Below are positions 9,905 to 18,975 of a stretch of 64,000 bases of DNA, piece after piece. Below the pieces are notes generated by a model. It saw nothing but the letters and a program-made list of their open reading frames with translations, did no database searches and was not told the DNA's origin. The position numbers were made by a program, and so were the translations under genes. The DNA comes from Photobacterium sp. GJ3. Its GTDB lineage: Bacteria; Pseudomonadota; Gammaproteobacteria; Enterobacterales; Vibrionaceae. Within the stretch, counting starts at the first letter, position 1. The number at the start of each line of letters is the position of its first letter. The DNA lies in contig NZ_CP073578.1 in NCBI RefSeq assembly GCF_018199995.1, forward strand, positions 1,240,001-1,304,000, in the 5' to 3' direction.

Positions 9905-11161
9905 ATGGATCCACATATGACGGAATGGCTGAATCTGGTAATCCGCTGGATTCACATGATTGTAGGTATCGCATGGATTGGTGCCTCATTCTACTTTGTC
10001 TGGTTGGAAAACAACCTGAACCGTGTCAACCCGAAAACCGGCCTGTCTGGTGATTTATGGGCCATTCACGGCGGTGGTATCTACCACCTCGAAAAATATA
10101 AGCTGGCACCGCCAAGCATGCCGGAAAACCTGCACTGGTTTAAGTGGGAAGCTTACTTCACCTGGATTACCGGTGTTCTTCTGCTGGGCGTCGTGTACTA
10201 CCTGAATGCCGATATCTATCTGGTTGCGCCGGGTTCCGGTTTGGGAGCAACGGCATCGGTTGCTCTGGGTGTCGGTGCGCTGGCTGCCGGCTGGATTATC
10301 TACAGCCTGCTGTGTGACTCCGCGCTCGGTAAAAAACCGATGTTGCTGGGGATCATTCTGTTCTTCGCACTGGTTGGCGCGGCGTATGGTCTGAGCCAGG
10401 TCTTCAGTGGCCGGGGTGCTTACATCCACGTGGGTGCAATCATCGGGACCATCATGGTCGGAAATGTTTTCTTCGTAATTATGCCGGCTCAGCGTGGCCT
10501 GGTGAAAGCGATTGAAGAAAACCGCGAACCGGATCCGGTACTGCCTGCGAAAGGTCTGCTGCGCTCACGTCACAACAACTACCTGACGCTGCCGGTGCTG
10601 TTCATCATGATCAGTAACCACTTTCCAAGCACGTACGGGTCGGAGTACAACTGGCTGATTCTTGCTGGTCTGGCCGTGTTCAGTATTTTGGTTCGCCATT
10701 ACTTTAACACCCGTCATGGCAGCCAGAAATATGCCTGGACCATGCCGCTGGCCGCGCTGGGCATGATTGCACTGGCATTTGTGACCTCCCCATACGCAAG
10801 CAAAATGGGTGAAACTGCGACGCCTTCAGCGAAGGTTGAGTCAACGGCATCACAGGCTGAGCAGGGCACAACGGCTTCAGCGCAGCCAGCAGCAGCGCAG
10901 GGCGTCAGTTTTGCTCAGGTCAATGATGTGATTCAGGAGCGTTGTACGGTTTGTCATTCGGCTCAGCCGACGCACGCCGCCTTTACCACAGCGCCTGCAG
11001 GTGTGATTCTGGATACACCGGAAGAAATTAAAGTGAATGCGCCACGCATTGTGGCCCAGTCGGTACAAACGAAAGTGATGCCACTGGGTAACCTGACTCA
11101 GATGACAGATGATGAGCGTCAGCTCATTGGCACCTGGGTGAAGCAGGGCGCGCAACTCTAG
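9905..11161 (+). CDS. puuD: Membrane urate hydroxylase with cytochrome c domain
   Basis: 418 residues. The first ~300 residues are a DUF989-type integral membrane domain with about eight helices, starting with VIRWIHMIVGIAWIGASFYF and containing several conserved His (for example GGGIYHLEKYK and LRSRHNNYLTLPVLF). A low-complexity Ala/Thr/Gln linker at about 305-345 leads to a small C-terminal cytochrome c domain with the haem site ERCTVCHSAQPTHA and an axial Met region (KVMPLGNLTQM). This is the PuuD type that oxidises urate to 5-hydroxyisourate and passes electrons to the respiratory chain, in place of the soluble oxygen-dependent UOX or HpxO enzymes. It is the last gene of the puuE operon, and GGAGTTCGTT precedes its ATG. 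Confidence 0.93.
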   Translation: MDPHMTEWLNLVIRWIHMIVGIAWIGASFYFVWLENNLNRVNPKTGLSGDLWAIHGGGIYHLEKYKLAPPSMPENLHWFKWEAYFTWITGVLLLGVVYYLNADIYLVAPGSGLGATASVALGVGALAAGWIIYSLLCDSALGKKPMLLGIILFFALVGAAYGLSQVFSGRGAYIHVGAIIGTIMVGNVFFVIMPAQRGLVKAIEENREPDPVLPAKGLLRSRHNNYLTLPVLFIMISNHFPSTYGSEYNWLILAGLAVFSILVRHYFNTRHGSQKYAWTMPLAALGMIALAFVTSPYASKMGETATPSAKVESTASQAEQGTTASAQPAAAQGVSFAQVNDVIQERCTVCHSAQPTHAAFTTAPAGVILDTPEEIKVNAPRIVAQSVQTKVMPLGNLTQMTDDERQLIGTWVKQGAQL

Positions 11162-11171
11162 TGTTCCCCTC

Positions 11172-11190
11172 GGGGGCGAAAGCCCCTGTT
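11172..11190 (+). terminator. Hairpin after puuD
   Basis: GGGGGC-GAAA-GCCCCT forms a stable tetraloop hairpin 11 bp after the puuD stop; only a short T-rich tail follows. Confidence 0.5.
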
Positions 11191-11264
11191 ATACCAATCA
11201 AAGTCAGTCAGTTATCGAGCATTTGAACAAGCTAGGATGACCAATGATTGACTGCGATTGGTAT
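11191..11264 (-). repeat. Short copy of the ATACCAATC inverted-repeat element
   Basis: A 74-bp element bounded by ATACCAATCAAAGTCAGTCA and, inverted, TGATTGACTGCGATTGGTAT. Both ends match the ends of the 162-bp elements at 14009 and 51365, but the central ~90 bp is missing and the orientation is reversed. It is an internally deleted, non-coding MITE-like copy. Confidence 0.75.
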
Positions 11265-11274
11265 GATAGTCCGT

Positions 11275-11451
11275 TTGCCTGAACTTCCTGTGACTGCAGT
11301 CAGGCGGCATACAACGAATCGATTCACACAGATGGCAATCTGAATGGGTTCGGGGTAGGCAGCAGTCCGGGAGTGACGGCGACTCATCTCCTTTACATAT
11401 CAATCCATAATATGTGACCAGCCCCATACGTGTTGTATCGGGGCTTTTTTT
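11275..11451 (+). ncRNA. Possible small RNA ending at a strong terminator
   Basis: This stretch contains no convincing ORF, has GC content similar to genes, and ends in a good terminator. It includes a palindrome TGACTGCAGTCA. It does not match any RNA family I recognise, and no clear promoter was found. It may instead be the 3' leader-out of puuD. Confidence 0.22.
11420..11451 (+). terminator. Rho-independent terminator
   Basis: AGCCCC-ATAC stem pairs with GTAT-C-GGGGCT and is followed by seven T. It is oriented for plus-strand transcription, 260 bp after puuD. Confidence 0.7.
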
Positions 11452-11540
11452 GTGGTTTCGAACGGCCCTTGCTGGATAAAAGGGGATGTGTTGTGACTTG
11501 TGATTCAATGAAATCACCACGCATTGAATTTACTCAATTT

Positions 11541-11714
11541 CATTATTGCGCGCAGGCGGGAGTCCATAGGGAGCCGAGTTAAAAGTACACGGAAATCATC
11601 ATTGAAGAGATAGAATCACAACATGGTTCAGGCCATTCTGTAGCATCGTTCACAGCACTTAGACGAGACTCCATCGCATCAACGTCACTGGATTCCCGCC
11701 TGCGCGGGAATGAC
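11541..11714. repeat. 174-bp palindrome-bounded repeat, copy 1
   Basis: Bounded on the right by TGGATTCCCGCCTGCGCGGG and on the left by a decayed version of its complement (GCGCGCAGGCGGGAGTCCAT). The interior is about 95% identical to the copy at 11813. Non-coding; same family as the array at 59744. Confidence 0.85.
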
Positions 11715-11812
11715 AAGGGTTTGGCATTTTATCTTGTGGTAAGATATTAAAACTGAAGGGAAAAATCATGCTTCTCAAGCAACACTCCCTCACACCGACA
11801 ACACTCAATTTC

Positions 11813-11986
11813 GTCATTCCCGCGCAGGCGGGAATCCATAGGGCGCCGAGTTAAAAGTACACGGAAATCGTCATTGAACAGATTGAATCACAACATGGTT
11901 CAGGCCATTCTGTAGCATCGTTCACAGCACTTAGACGAGGCTCCATCGCATCAACGTCACTGGATTCCCGCCTGCGCGGGAATGAC
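11813..11986. repeat. 174-bp palindrome-bounded repeat, copy 2
   Basis: Terminal inverted repeats of about 27 bp (begins GTCATTCCCGCGCAGGCGGG, ends with its complement) enclose a 120-bp AT-richer core. It has exactly the same length as copy 1, 98 bp away, which supports a defined mobile unit rather than random palindromes. Confidence 0.88.
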
Positions 11987-12152
11987 GATCTTTAAAAAAT
12001 TCACTTGTCTGTTTGAATGATGAGTTTTCAGGGTGTTGTCTGCTGTTTTAATAATAAAAGATTAGAGTGTTATCTGTTTATTTAATATGAGTTTCAGAAT
12101 CGAAAATCATGTTTTGTAATAGATCACTACACATCGAATGTATCCAGAATTC

Positions 12153-12178
12153 GTCATTCCCGGCAGGCGGGAATCCAT
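12153..12178. repeat. Solo end of the palindrome-bounded repeat
   Basis: GTCATTCCCGGCAGGCGGGA matches one end of the 174-bp unit with a 1-bp deletion. No partner end follows. The rest of 11987-12291 holds nothing recognisable. Confidence 0.7.
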
Positions 12179-12291
12179 CAATCACAGAGTTTGAAACACC
12201 AGAAGAATTTATTATTGAGATGATTCGGCAACAACAATGAGTCATGAAAATGAATCACTCTCAAGCCTCATCTGATGTTCGAAGGGGTTGT

Positions 12292-12723
12292 TCAATCCAG
12301 CGGCCGCGCCAACAATATCAACAATGCATCATTGTCGGTCAGCATATCGGCAATGGTGCATTCGTCCAGTTCAGCCAGAAAGGCTTCTTTGGCTCTGGCC
12401 AGATGGTTTTTCAGACGGCAGGCCGGGGTGATGTGACAGAACTCCGGTGCGCAATTCACGACTTGCAGTGGTTCTAAATCACGAACCACCTGGCCAATCA
12501 CGATGGTTCCGGCTGGCCTGGCCAGACAGATTCCCCCGTTTTTCCCGCGGACTGTTTTCACATAGCCCAACTGACCCAGTTTATTGACTATTTTCACCAT
12601 ATGGTTTCTGGACACAGCAAAAGTCTCACTGACGTGAGTGATGCTGGTTAATTCCCCGTCTGGCAAGGATCCAAGCAGGATCAGTGCCCGTAGGCCATAG
12701 TCGGTAAAGTTGGTCAGTTGCAC
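12292..12723 (-). CDS. nsrR: Rrf2-family nitric-oxide-sensing repressor NsrR
   Basis: 143 residues starting at a GTG (12723) with GAGGGA upstream. The N-terminal winged helix begins [20 protein letters not shown], typical of NsrR. Three cysteines that bind the [2Fe-2S] or [4Fe-4S] cluster are in [12 protein letters not shown] near residues 91-102. It represses NO-detoxification genes until NO destroys the cluster. It is divergent from hmp with 113 bp between starts, and two NsrR boxes lie in that gap, so it probably controls both genes. Confidence 0.92.
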   Translation of the reverse strand: MQLTNFTDYGLRALILLGSLPDGELTSITHVSETFAVSRNHMVKIVNKLGQLGYVKTVRGKNGGICLARPAGTIVIGQVVRDLEPLQVVNCAPEFCHITPACRLKNHLARAKEAFLAELDECTIADMLTDNDALLILLARPLD

Positions 12724-12773
12724 GGTTTTCCCTCATTTCGTTCGAAGGGCATTGTAATTCCTTTATTGACTGA

Positions 12774-12796
12774 AAGATATATTTCAGATACAACTT
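12774..12796. promoter_or_regulatory. NsrR box 1
   Basis: A 23-bp 11-1-11 imperfect palindrome: AAGATATATTT, central C, AGATACAACTT. It fits the known NsrR consensus (AAGATGCATTT and its inverse). Confidence 0.72.
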
Positions 12797-12799
12797 TAA

Positions 12800-12822
12800 A
12801 ACATGCATTACAGATACATGTT
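12800..12822. promoter_or_regulatory. NsrR box 2
   Basis: A second 11-1-11 palindrome: AACATGCATTA, central C, AGATACATGTT. It ends 14 bp before the hmp start, where bound repressor would block transcription. Confidence 0.8.
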
Positions 12823-12836
12823 TTAAGGAAGTCACT

Positions 12837-14009
12837 ATGCTGAGTCAGAACACCATTGAAATCGTGAAATCTACCGCACCGCTGCTGGCCGAAACCGGCC
12901 CGAAACTTACCGCTCATTTTTATGACCGGATGTTCACCCATCACCCTGAGCTTAAAGACATTTTCAATCTGACCCATCAGGACAGTGGTCGTCAGCGAGA
13001 AGCGTTATTTAACGCGGTGTACGGCTATGCAGCCAACATTGATAACCTGGAAGTCTTGCTCCCTGTGGTTGAAAAAATTGCGCAGAAACATGCCAGTTTC
13101 AATATCACTGCCGAGCAGTACGCCATTGTTGGCGAGCATTTACTGGGCACTATCGATGAGATGTTTGCACCGGGTCAGGCCGTATTGGATGCCTGGGCAG
13201 AGGCTTACGGTGTTCTGGCGAAAGTCTTTACTGACCGGGAAGAAGCGATTTATCAGGCAAGTGAGTCTAAAACCGGTGGCTGGCGCGGATTGCGTGAATT
13301 TGAACTGGTTGCCAAAACGCGGGAAAGCGAGGGAATTACCAGCTTTGAACTGATGCCCACGGATGACCAGCCTGTTGCGGCGTACCAGCCCGGCCAGTAC
13401 ATCGGTATTTACCTCAAACCCGCACATTTTGAATATCAGGAAATTCGTCAGTACAGCCTGTCGGGTGCACCTCAGCAGAAGACGTATCGGATTTCTGTGA
13501 AGCGCGAATCGCAGGGACGTGTGTCGGCTTATCTGCACGATCACCTGAAAGTCGGCGATAAAGTACAGCTTGCGCCACCGTCCGGTGATTTCTTCTTCCG
13601 TTCGGATGCCCGAAAACCCGTTGCACTGATTTCTGCAGGTGTCGGTCTGACCCCGATGCTGTCGATGCTTGAGTCGTTGCAGGAGGCCCATCAGGCCCCG
13701 GTTCACTGGTTACATGCGGCAGACAACCATCAGCATCATGCATTTAAGAAGCATGTGGAAGCTTTGACGGCGGCATCAACGCAGATGACTCGTCACGTGT
13801 GGTACCGTGAGCCTCAGGGGGTTCAGGCTGATTTCGAAGGCTTGATTGATCTGACACAGCTTGAAGGCACGATTGACTGGCAACAGACCGATTTTTATTT
13901 CTGTGGTCCGGTTGGGTTCATGCAATTCATTGCCAGACAGCTACAGGAAAAGGGTGTCAGCACGTCGCAAATGCACTATGAGTGTTTCGGGCCGCATCAG
14001 GTGTTGTAA
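12837..14009 (+). CDS. hmp: Flavohaemoprotein (nitric oxide dioxygenase)
   Basis: 390 residues. Residues 1-140 are a globin domain ([20 protein letters not shown], with the proximal His in KHASF near residue 85). Residues 150-255 are the FAD domain with RQYSLSGAP, and 265-390 the NAD domain with [15 protein letters not shown] and a C-terminal CFGPHQVL. It converts NO and O2 to nitrate using NAD(P)H. AAGGAAG lies 6 nt before the ATG. The stop codon is shared with the first base of a 162-bp inverted-repeat element. Regulation by NsrR is indicated by two boxes upstream. Confidence 0.95.
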   Translation: MLSQNTIEIVKSTAPLLAETGPKLTAHFYDRMFTHHPELKDIFNLTHQDSGRQREALFNAVYGYAANIDNLEVLLPVVEKIAQKHASFNITAEQYAIVGEHLLGTIDEMFAPGQAVLDAWAEAYGVLAKVFTDREEAIYQASESKTGGWRGLREFELVAKTRESEGITSFELMPTDDQPVAAYQPGQYIGIYLKPAHFEYQEIRQYSLSGAPQQKTYRISVKRESQGRVSAYLHDHLKVGDKVQLAPPSGDFFFRSDARKPVALISAGVGLTPMLSMLESLQEAHQAPVHWLHAADNHQHHAFKKHVEALTAASTQMTRHVWYREPQGVQADFEGLIDLTQLEGTIDWQQTDFYFCGPVGFMQFIARQLQEKGVSTSQMHYECFGPHQVL

Positions 14010-14170
14010 TACCAATCGCAGTCAATCACTGGTCATCCTAGCTTGTTCTAATGTTCGATCACTGCGTTAGATTTTTTGATCGTAGAATGACGACTGATCT
14101 AAAAAATCTGCCTTGTTCTCAAACATTTGTTCTGCGCTATTTCTGATCATTGACTGACTTTGATTGGTAT
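14009..14170 (+). repeat. 162-bp ATACCAATC inverted-repeat element
   Basis: Starts ATACCAATCGCAGTCAATCA and ends TGACTGACTTTGATTGGTAT, so the termini are inverted repeats. An internal inverted pair (AGATTTTTT...AAAAAATCT) allows further folding. The copy at 51365 has the same length and is nearly identical; 52097 is one base shorter. No ORF; MITE-like. Its first base is the last base of the hmp stop codon. Confidence 0.85.
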
Positions 14171-14191
14171 AATTTTCTGCGTTGAGCAGAT

Positions 14192-14240
14192 AAAAAACGC
14201 CCGTCCTCGGCGGTTGAGACGTGAATACCGGGGGACGGGC
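14192..14240 (-). terminator. Terminator of the xdhABC-guaD operon
   Basis: On the minus strand GCCCGTCCCCCGG pairs with CCGAGGACGGGC and is followed by GTTTTTTATC. It lies 31 bp after the guaD stop. Confidence 0.8.
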
Positions 14241-14271
14241 AAGGATAGACGCATTGTGGAGACGCGAGTTT

Positions 14272-15621
14272 TTAGCTCGCTTTTTTCTTCGTTACCATTT
14301 CTGGTTCGGTTGGCGCTTCGACATCATAGGCTTTTTCGCCGTAGACGAAGGTTTTGCTGACCGTCCGGTCATCACCCAGACTCATCAGCACAAAGAGTTG
14401 TTCTTCCAGCGTTTTCGCCTGTTGCATCCGGAAGGACATCAGTGGCGTTGCATGCAGGTCCAGAACCACGAAATCAGCTTCTTTTCCGGGTTCCAGGTTG
14501 CCGATTTTATCGTCCAGATACAGCGCTTTCGCACCGCCCAGAGTTGCCAGATACAGCGACTTGAACGGGTGTAGTTTTTGCTGCTGCAATTGCAGCACTT
14601 TGTAACCTTCGCTCATGGTCTGCAGCAACGAGAAGCTGGTGCCTGCACCGACATCGGTTCCCATACCGACGCGCACGCCGTGGTGTTCCATTTTTGGCAG
14701 GTTAAACAAACCCGAGCCGAGGAACAGGTTTGACGTCGGACAGAATGAAATCGCAGAACCGGTTTCTGCCAGACGCTGACATTCGCAGTCAGTCAGATGT
14801 ATGCCATGCGCAAACACAGCCCGCTTTTTGAGTAGCTTGTAATGGTCGTAAACATCCAGATAGGTGTCTCGATCCGGGAAGAGCTCCAGCACCCAGTCGA
14901 TTTCTTTTTTGTTTTCAGAAAGGTGGGTGTGCATGTACACATCCGGGTACTCTTCCAGTAACTGACCAACAGTCGCAAGCTGTTCGTCTGTGCTCGTGGG
15001 CGCGAAACGGGGCGTCACGGCATAGAGCAGGCGGTCTGTCTTGTGCCATTTTTCGATCAGGGCTTTCGAATCCTGATAACCGGATTCTGGCGTATCGGTC
15101 AGATAATCCGGTGCATTGCGGTCCATCAGGACTTTCCCGGCAATCATCCGCAGTTTACGTTTCTGTGCTTCTTCAAAGAAAACGTCGACGGATTCTTTAT
15201 GCACGGTGCCGAAAACCAGCGCGGTCGTTGTCCCGTTACTTGCCAGTTCATTCAGGAAAATGTTGGCCACCTGACGGGCATACACCGGGTTTTTAAACTT
15301 GAGCTCTTCCGGGAAGGTGTAGTTTTCCAGCCAGTCGAGCAATTGTTCGCCGTAAGAGGCGATCATCCCGGTTTGCGGATAATGGATATGAGTATCAATA
15401 AATCCGGCCGTGATGAGTTTATGCTGATATTCCGTCACCGTAAGTGAATCGGGCTGGCGAGCTAGAACGGCCTCCGCAGGGCCTAAATCGATGATGTGGC
15501 CGTTTTCGACAACCAGAACGCCGTCTTCAAAAAACTCAAAGCTGTTTTCAAGGCCCACTTCATGCGGGTCGTCAATGCTGTGTAAAATCGCGGAGCGATA
15601 CGCTGTGCGTTGTGTTGTCAT
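14272..15621 (-). CDS. guaD: Guanine deaminase
   Basis: 449 residues from the ATG at 15621, preceded by AAGGAT; an upstream in-frame ATG at 15717 would reach into xdhC and adds unconserved sequence. Amidohydrolase motifs in order: FIDTHIHYPQTGMIASYGEQ (HxH plus guanine-deaminase-specific stretch), MHTHLSENKKEI, FAHGIHLTDCE and GMGTDVGAGTSFS with the catalytic Asp. It converts guanine to xanthine for XdhAB. It is the last gene of the xdhA-xdhB-xdhC-guaD operon, 25 bp after xdhC, and ends at a strong terminator. Confidence 0.95.
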   Translation of the reverse strand: MTTQRTAYRSAILHSIDDPHEVGLENSFEFFEDGVLVVENGHIIDLGPAEAVLARQPDSLTVTEYQHKLITAGFIDTHIHYPQTGMIASYGEQLLDWLENYTFPEELKFKNPVYARQVANIFLNELASNGTTTALVFGTVHKESVDVFFEEAQKRKLRMIAGKVLMDRNAPDYLTDTPESGYQDSKALIEKWHKTDRLLYAVTPRFAPTSTDEQLATVGQLLEEYPDVYMHTHLSENKKEIDWVLELFPDRDTYLDVYDHYKLLKKRAVFAHGIHLTDCECQRLAETGSAISFCPTSNLFLGSGLFNLPKMEHHGVRVGMGTDVGAGTSFSLLQTMSEGYKVLQLQQQKLHPFKSLYLATLGGAKALYLDDKIGNLEPGKEADFVVLDLHATPLMSFRMQQAKTLEEQLFVLMSLGDDRTVSKTFVYGEKAYDVEAPTEPEMVTKKKAS

Positions 15622-15646
15622 TTCAATATCCTTCGTTTTATCGCGA

Positions 15647-16492
15647 TCAGGCGACTTGATGATCGAGGTTGTCATCAGATGCTGTGGCAGCAGCGTCGGC
15701 TTCACGTTTATCCGCAATGGGCGCGCCCTGATAATGGGCGATCAGTTCGCCGGCAACCGACACGGCAATTTCAGCCGGGTGCTTGCCTTTCACCGCATCA
15801 ATCCCTATCGGGCAGACCATCCGACGCACGGTGGCGTCGTCAAAGCCGCGCTGTGACAGTCGATAATCAAACTTCTTCCGCTTGGTCAGCGACCCTATCA
15901 TGCCAAAATATGCCATATCATTTCTGTTGAGAATTTCTCTCGCCAGCTCAAAATCCAACTGATGGTTATGAGTCATGACCAGGTAATAGATGTTTTTCGG
16001 CATATCCCGGATTTCGCCGACCGGATCGTCAGAGACCAGCTTGGTCACACCCAGTGGCAGCTCGGCAGGAAATTCGCTGTCTCTTTGGTCGATCCAGGTC
16101 ACGCGGAAAGGCAATGTACTGACAATGTGGATCAAGGCTTTGGCAACATGACCGGCACCAAACAAAACCAGATGATGCTGTTGCTGCCCGATGGGTTCCA
16201 GGCTGAGTGTGGCCATACCGCCACAACACTGGCCGAGTCTGGCACCCAGATTGAAGTGCTCCACTCTGGGATGACGATCACCGGTCAGCAGCATTTCACG
16301 GGCCATCTTGATGGCTTTGTGCTCCAGATGACCGCCACCAATAGTGGCAATGATCTCATGTCGGGTCACCAGCATCTTGGTCCCGGCATCCCGCGGAACA
16401 GAGCCCCGTTCGGCCAGAACCGTCACCATGACACAAGGTTCTCCCCGTTGATCAAGTTCCGCCAGAGCATGAATCCAGTTGTCTTTAAACAT
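15647..16492 (-). CDS. xdhC: Xanthine dehydrogenase accessory protein XdhC
   Basis: 281 residues. The N-terminal domain has the family motif ERGSVPRDAGTKMLV and ATIGGGHLEHKAI; the C-terminal half is a Rossmann-like domain (LVLFGAGHVAKALIHIV) ending in GIDAVKGKHPAEIAVSVAGE. XdhC inserts the sulfurated molybdenum cofactor into XdhB. It follows xdhB after a 59-bp gap containing a hairpin, with GAGGAAA before its ATG. Confidence 0.93.
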   Translation of the reverse strand: MFKDNWIHALAELDQRGEPCVMVTVLAERGSVPRDAGTKMLVTRHEIIATIGGGHLEHKAIKMAREMLLTGDRHPRVEHFNLGARLGQCCGGMATLSLEPIGQQQHHLVLFGAGHVAKALIHIVSTLPFRVTWIDQRDSEFPAELPLGVTKLVSDDPVGEIRDMPKNIYYLVMTHNHQLDFELAREILNRNDMAYFGMIGSLTKRKKFDYRLSQRGFDDATVRRMVCPIGIDAVKGKHPAEIAVSVAGELIAHYQGAPIADKREADAAATASDDNLDHQVA

Positions 16493-16508
16493 TGCGCTTT
16501 CCTCATCA

Positions 16509-16530
16509 GGCGGGTCAGGGGAGACCCGCC
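16509..16530 (-). other. Intercistronic hairpin xdhB/xdhC
   Basis: GGCGGGTC-N6-GACCCGCC, 8-bp stem, between xdhB and xdhC with no U-run. It may lower expression of the accessory gene or protect the upstream message. Confidence 0.4.
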
Positions 16531-16551
16531 AGTTACTGCTATGCCAGCGGT

Positions 16552-18975
16552 TTACTGGGTTTTTTCCGGTGTTGCTGTTTTCTCTGGCGCATTTTTTCTG
16601 CGACTCAGGAAAGGTTGCGCCTGTGAAGGCTGTACTTCATTGATGGCCCACAGCACACGTTCCGGTGTGGCTGGCGTATCCAGTTTCACCAGTGTCCCCG
16701 GTTCTGCGACAGCACGGATGGCGTCTTTAATTGCACTCCAAACGGACATCCCCAGCATGAACGGAGGCTCACCCACAGCTTTCGAGTTGAAGACGGTGTC
16801 TTCCGGGTTACTGCGGTTTTCCAGCAGCTGGGTGCGGAAATCAATCGGCATATCTGCAATGGCCGGAATCTTGTAGCTTGCCGGGCCACTGGTCATCAGG
16901 CGGCCCTGATCGTTCCAGATCAGTTCCTCTGTGGTCAGCCAGCCAACACCCTGAATGAATCCACCTTCAATCTGGCCGATATCAATGGCCGGGTTCAGGG
17001 ATGCACCCACATCATGCAGGATGTCTGCGCGCAGAATTTTGTACTCACCCGTCAGCGTATCCAGCACCACTTCCGCACAGGCTGCGCCGTAGGCGTAGTA
17101 GTAGAACGGACGGCCCCGGGCTTTCTCATGATCGTAGTAAATCTTCGGCGTGCGGTAGAAACCTGTGCTCGACAGTGAGACCTGATTGAAATAGGCCTGT
17201 TGGATCAGTTCTTCAAAAGACAGTAAGTTCTCGCGGACCTGAACCATGCCATTTTTAAAGACGACTTCTTCCGGAGTCACTTTGAAATGACTGCATGCGA
17301 AATCGATCAGGCGCTGCTTGATGGTCAGTGCGGCATTCTGCGCCGCTTTACCGTTCAGATCGGCACCAGAGGATGCGGCAGTCGGCGAAGTGTTCGGGAC
17401 TTTATCCGTATTCGTTGCCGTGATCTGAATCCGGTCAATATCGACCTGAAAGACTTCCGCGACAACCTGCGCCACTTTGGTGTTCAGGCCCTGACCCATT
17501 TCGGTCCCGCCGTGGTTCAGGTGGATACTGCCATCGGTATAAATGTGTACCAGTGCACCCGCCTGGTTCAGGAAGGTTGCCGTGAAGGAAATCCCGAATT
17601 TAACCGGTGTCAGTGCCAGACCTTTCTTCAGAATCGGACTGGTTTTGTTGAACGCTGCGATGGCCTGACGGCGCTCTTTGTATTCACTGCTGGCTTCCAG
17701 CTGCTCAGTAATGTCGTGGATGAAATTATCCTCGACGGTCTGGTAGTAGTGGGTGACGTTGCGATCTTCATGGCCGTAGTAGTTTTCTTTACGGACATCC
17801 AGCGGATCTTTACCCAGATACTGTGCGATCTCATCCATGATGTGCTCAATGGTCATCATGCCCTGAGGGCCACCAAAGCCACGGTATGCGGTGTTTGAAG
17901 CAATGTTGGTTTTACAGCGATGCCCGGTCACTGTTGCATCCCCCAGATAATACGCGTTATCGGAGTGGAACATTGCCCGGTCAACAATGGAGTTCGACAG
18001 GTCAGGGGAATAACCACAGTTCCCCGACACGGTAATATCAATGCCGTGGATTCGGCCATTGTCATCAAAACCAACTTTGTACTGGTTATAGAACGGGTGG
18101 CGTTTACCCGTCATGGTCATATCTTCCATCCGGGGCAGACGCATCTTCGTCGGACGACCGGTCAGTCGGGCAATCACAGCGGCCAGACACGCCGGACTGG
18201 CAGCCTGCGTTTCTTTCCCGCCGAAACCACCGCCCATACGACGCATGTCCACGACGACTTTATGCATCGGCACACCCAGTACTTCGGCAACCAGCTTCTG
18301 AACTTCTGTCGGGTTCTGTGTGGAGGTATAGACGATCATCCCGCCATCCTCAGTCGGCATCACGGAGCTGACCTGAGTTTCCAGGTAGAAATGCTCCTGA
18401 CCACCGATGTGCAGATCACCTTCCAGCACATGCTTGGCGGTTGACAGCGCGTTTTCAGAATCGCCCCGTTTGTGCTGGTGGCTGCCGGACACGAAATGTT
18501 TTTTCGCCAGCGCTTCTTCAACATCCAATACGGCTTCCAGTGGTTCGTATTCGATGATGGCCGCCTGAGCGGCTTTACGCGCGGTTTCCATGTCATCTGC
18601 TGCGACGGCAATCACCGGCTGGCCGTAGAATTCTACGATGCCATCAGCCAGCAGTGGATCGCCCGGCAGCACGGGTCCGATGTCCAGCTGTCCCGGTACA
18701 TCTTTGCTGGTAATCGCGATCGCAACGCCTTCAAACGCGTAACAAGGGCTGACATCCAGCTTGGTAATTTTTGCATGCGCATACGTACTGGTACGGGCAT
18801 AGACGTGCAGCTGGTTCGGAAATTCCAGCCGGTCGTCAATGTAAATGGCTTCACCGGTCACTTGCTTTGTTGCGCTGTCATGCTTCACGCTTTTACCAAC
18901 GCCAGTGGTGAGATCCTGCGCGAATTTCGCCACCATTTCATCGTGACTCAATGGATTCTGGTGATGACTAGACAT
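16552..18975 (-). CDS. xdhB: Xanthine dehydrogenase molybdopterin-binding subunit
   Basis: 807 residues, standard for bacterial XdhB. It contains the molybdenum cofactor-binding stretches RRMGGGFGGKE (near 245), NTAYRGFGGPQGM (near 350, with the substrate Arg), GGTEMGQGLNTK (near 500) and the catalytic glutamate in SKAVGEPPFMLG (near 735). A charged tail of about 25 residues at the end is not conserved. With XdhA it oxidises hypoxanthine and xanthine to urate. The ATG overlaps the end of xdhA by 8 bp, implying translational coupling. Confidence 0.95.
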   Translation of the reverse strand: MSSHHQNPLSHDEMVAKFAQDLTTGVGKSVKHDSATKQVTGEAIYIDDRLEFPNQLHVYARTSTYAHAKITKLDVSPCYAFEGVAIAITSKDVPGQLDIGPVLPGDPLLADGIVEFYGQPVIAVAADDMETARKAAQAAIIEYEPLEAVLDVEEALAKKHFVSGSHQHKRGDSENALSTAKHVLEGDLHIGGQEHFYLETQVSSVMPTEDGGMIVYTSTQNPTEVQKLVAEVLGVPMHKVVVDMRRMGGGFGGKETQAASPACLAAVIARLTGRPTKMRLPRMEDMTMTGKRHPFYNQYKVGFDDNGRIHGIDITVSGNCGYSPDLSNSIVDRAMFHSDNAYYLGDATVTGHRCKTNIASNTAYRGFGGPQGMMTIEHIMDEIAQYLGKDPLDVRKENYYGHEDRNVTHYYQTVEDNFIHDITEQLEASSEYKERRQAIAAFNKTSPILKKGLALTPVKFGISFTATFLNQAGALVHIYTDGSIHLNHGGTEMGQGLNTKVAQVVAEVFQVDIDRIQITATNTDKVPNTSPTAASSGADLNGKAAQNAALTIKQRLIDFACSHFKVTPEEVVFKNGMVQVRENLLSFEELIQQAYFNQVSLSSTGFYRTPKIYYDHEKARGRPFYYYAYGAACAEVVLDTLTGEYKILRADILHDVGASLNPAIDIGQIEGGFIQGVGWLTTEELIWNDQGRLMTSGPASYKIPAIADMPIDFRTQLLENRSNPEDTVFNSKAVGEPPFMLGMSVWSAIKDAIRAVAEPGTLVKLDTPATPERVLWAINEVQPSQAQPFLSRRKNAPEKTATPEKTQ

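Noticed and set aside
11212..11520. 102-codon minus-strand frame after puuD
   Set aside because: It runs through a MITE and a plus-strand terminator; composition and lack of motifs argue against a gene.
15962..16876. 304-codon plus-strand frame spanning xdhC and xdhB
   Set aside because: It crosses two conserved minus-strand genes and their hairpin and has no domain.
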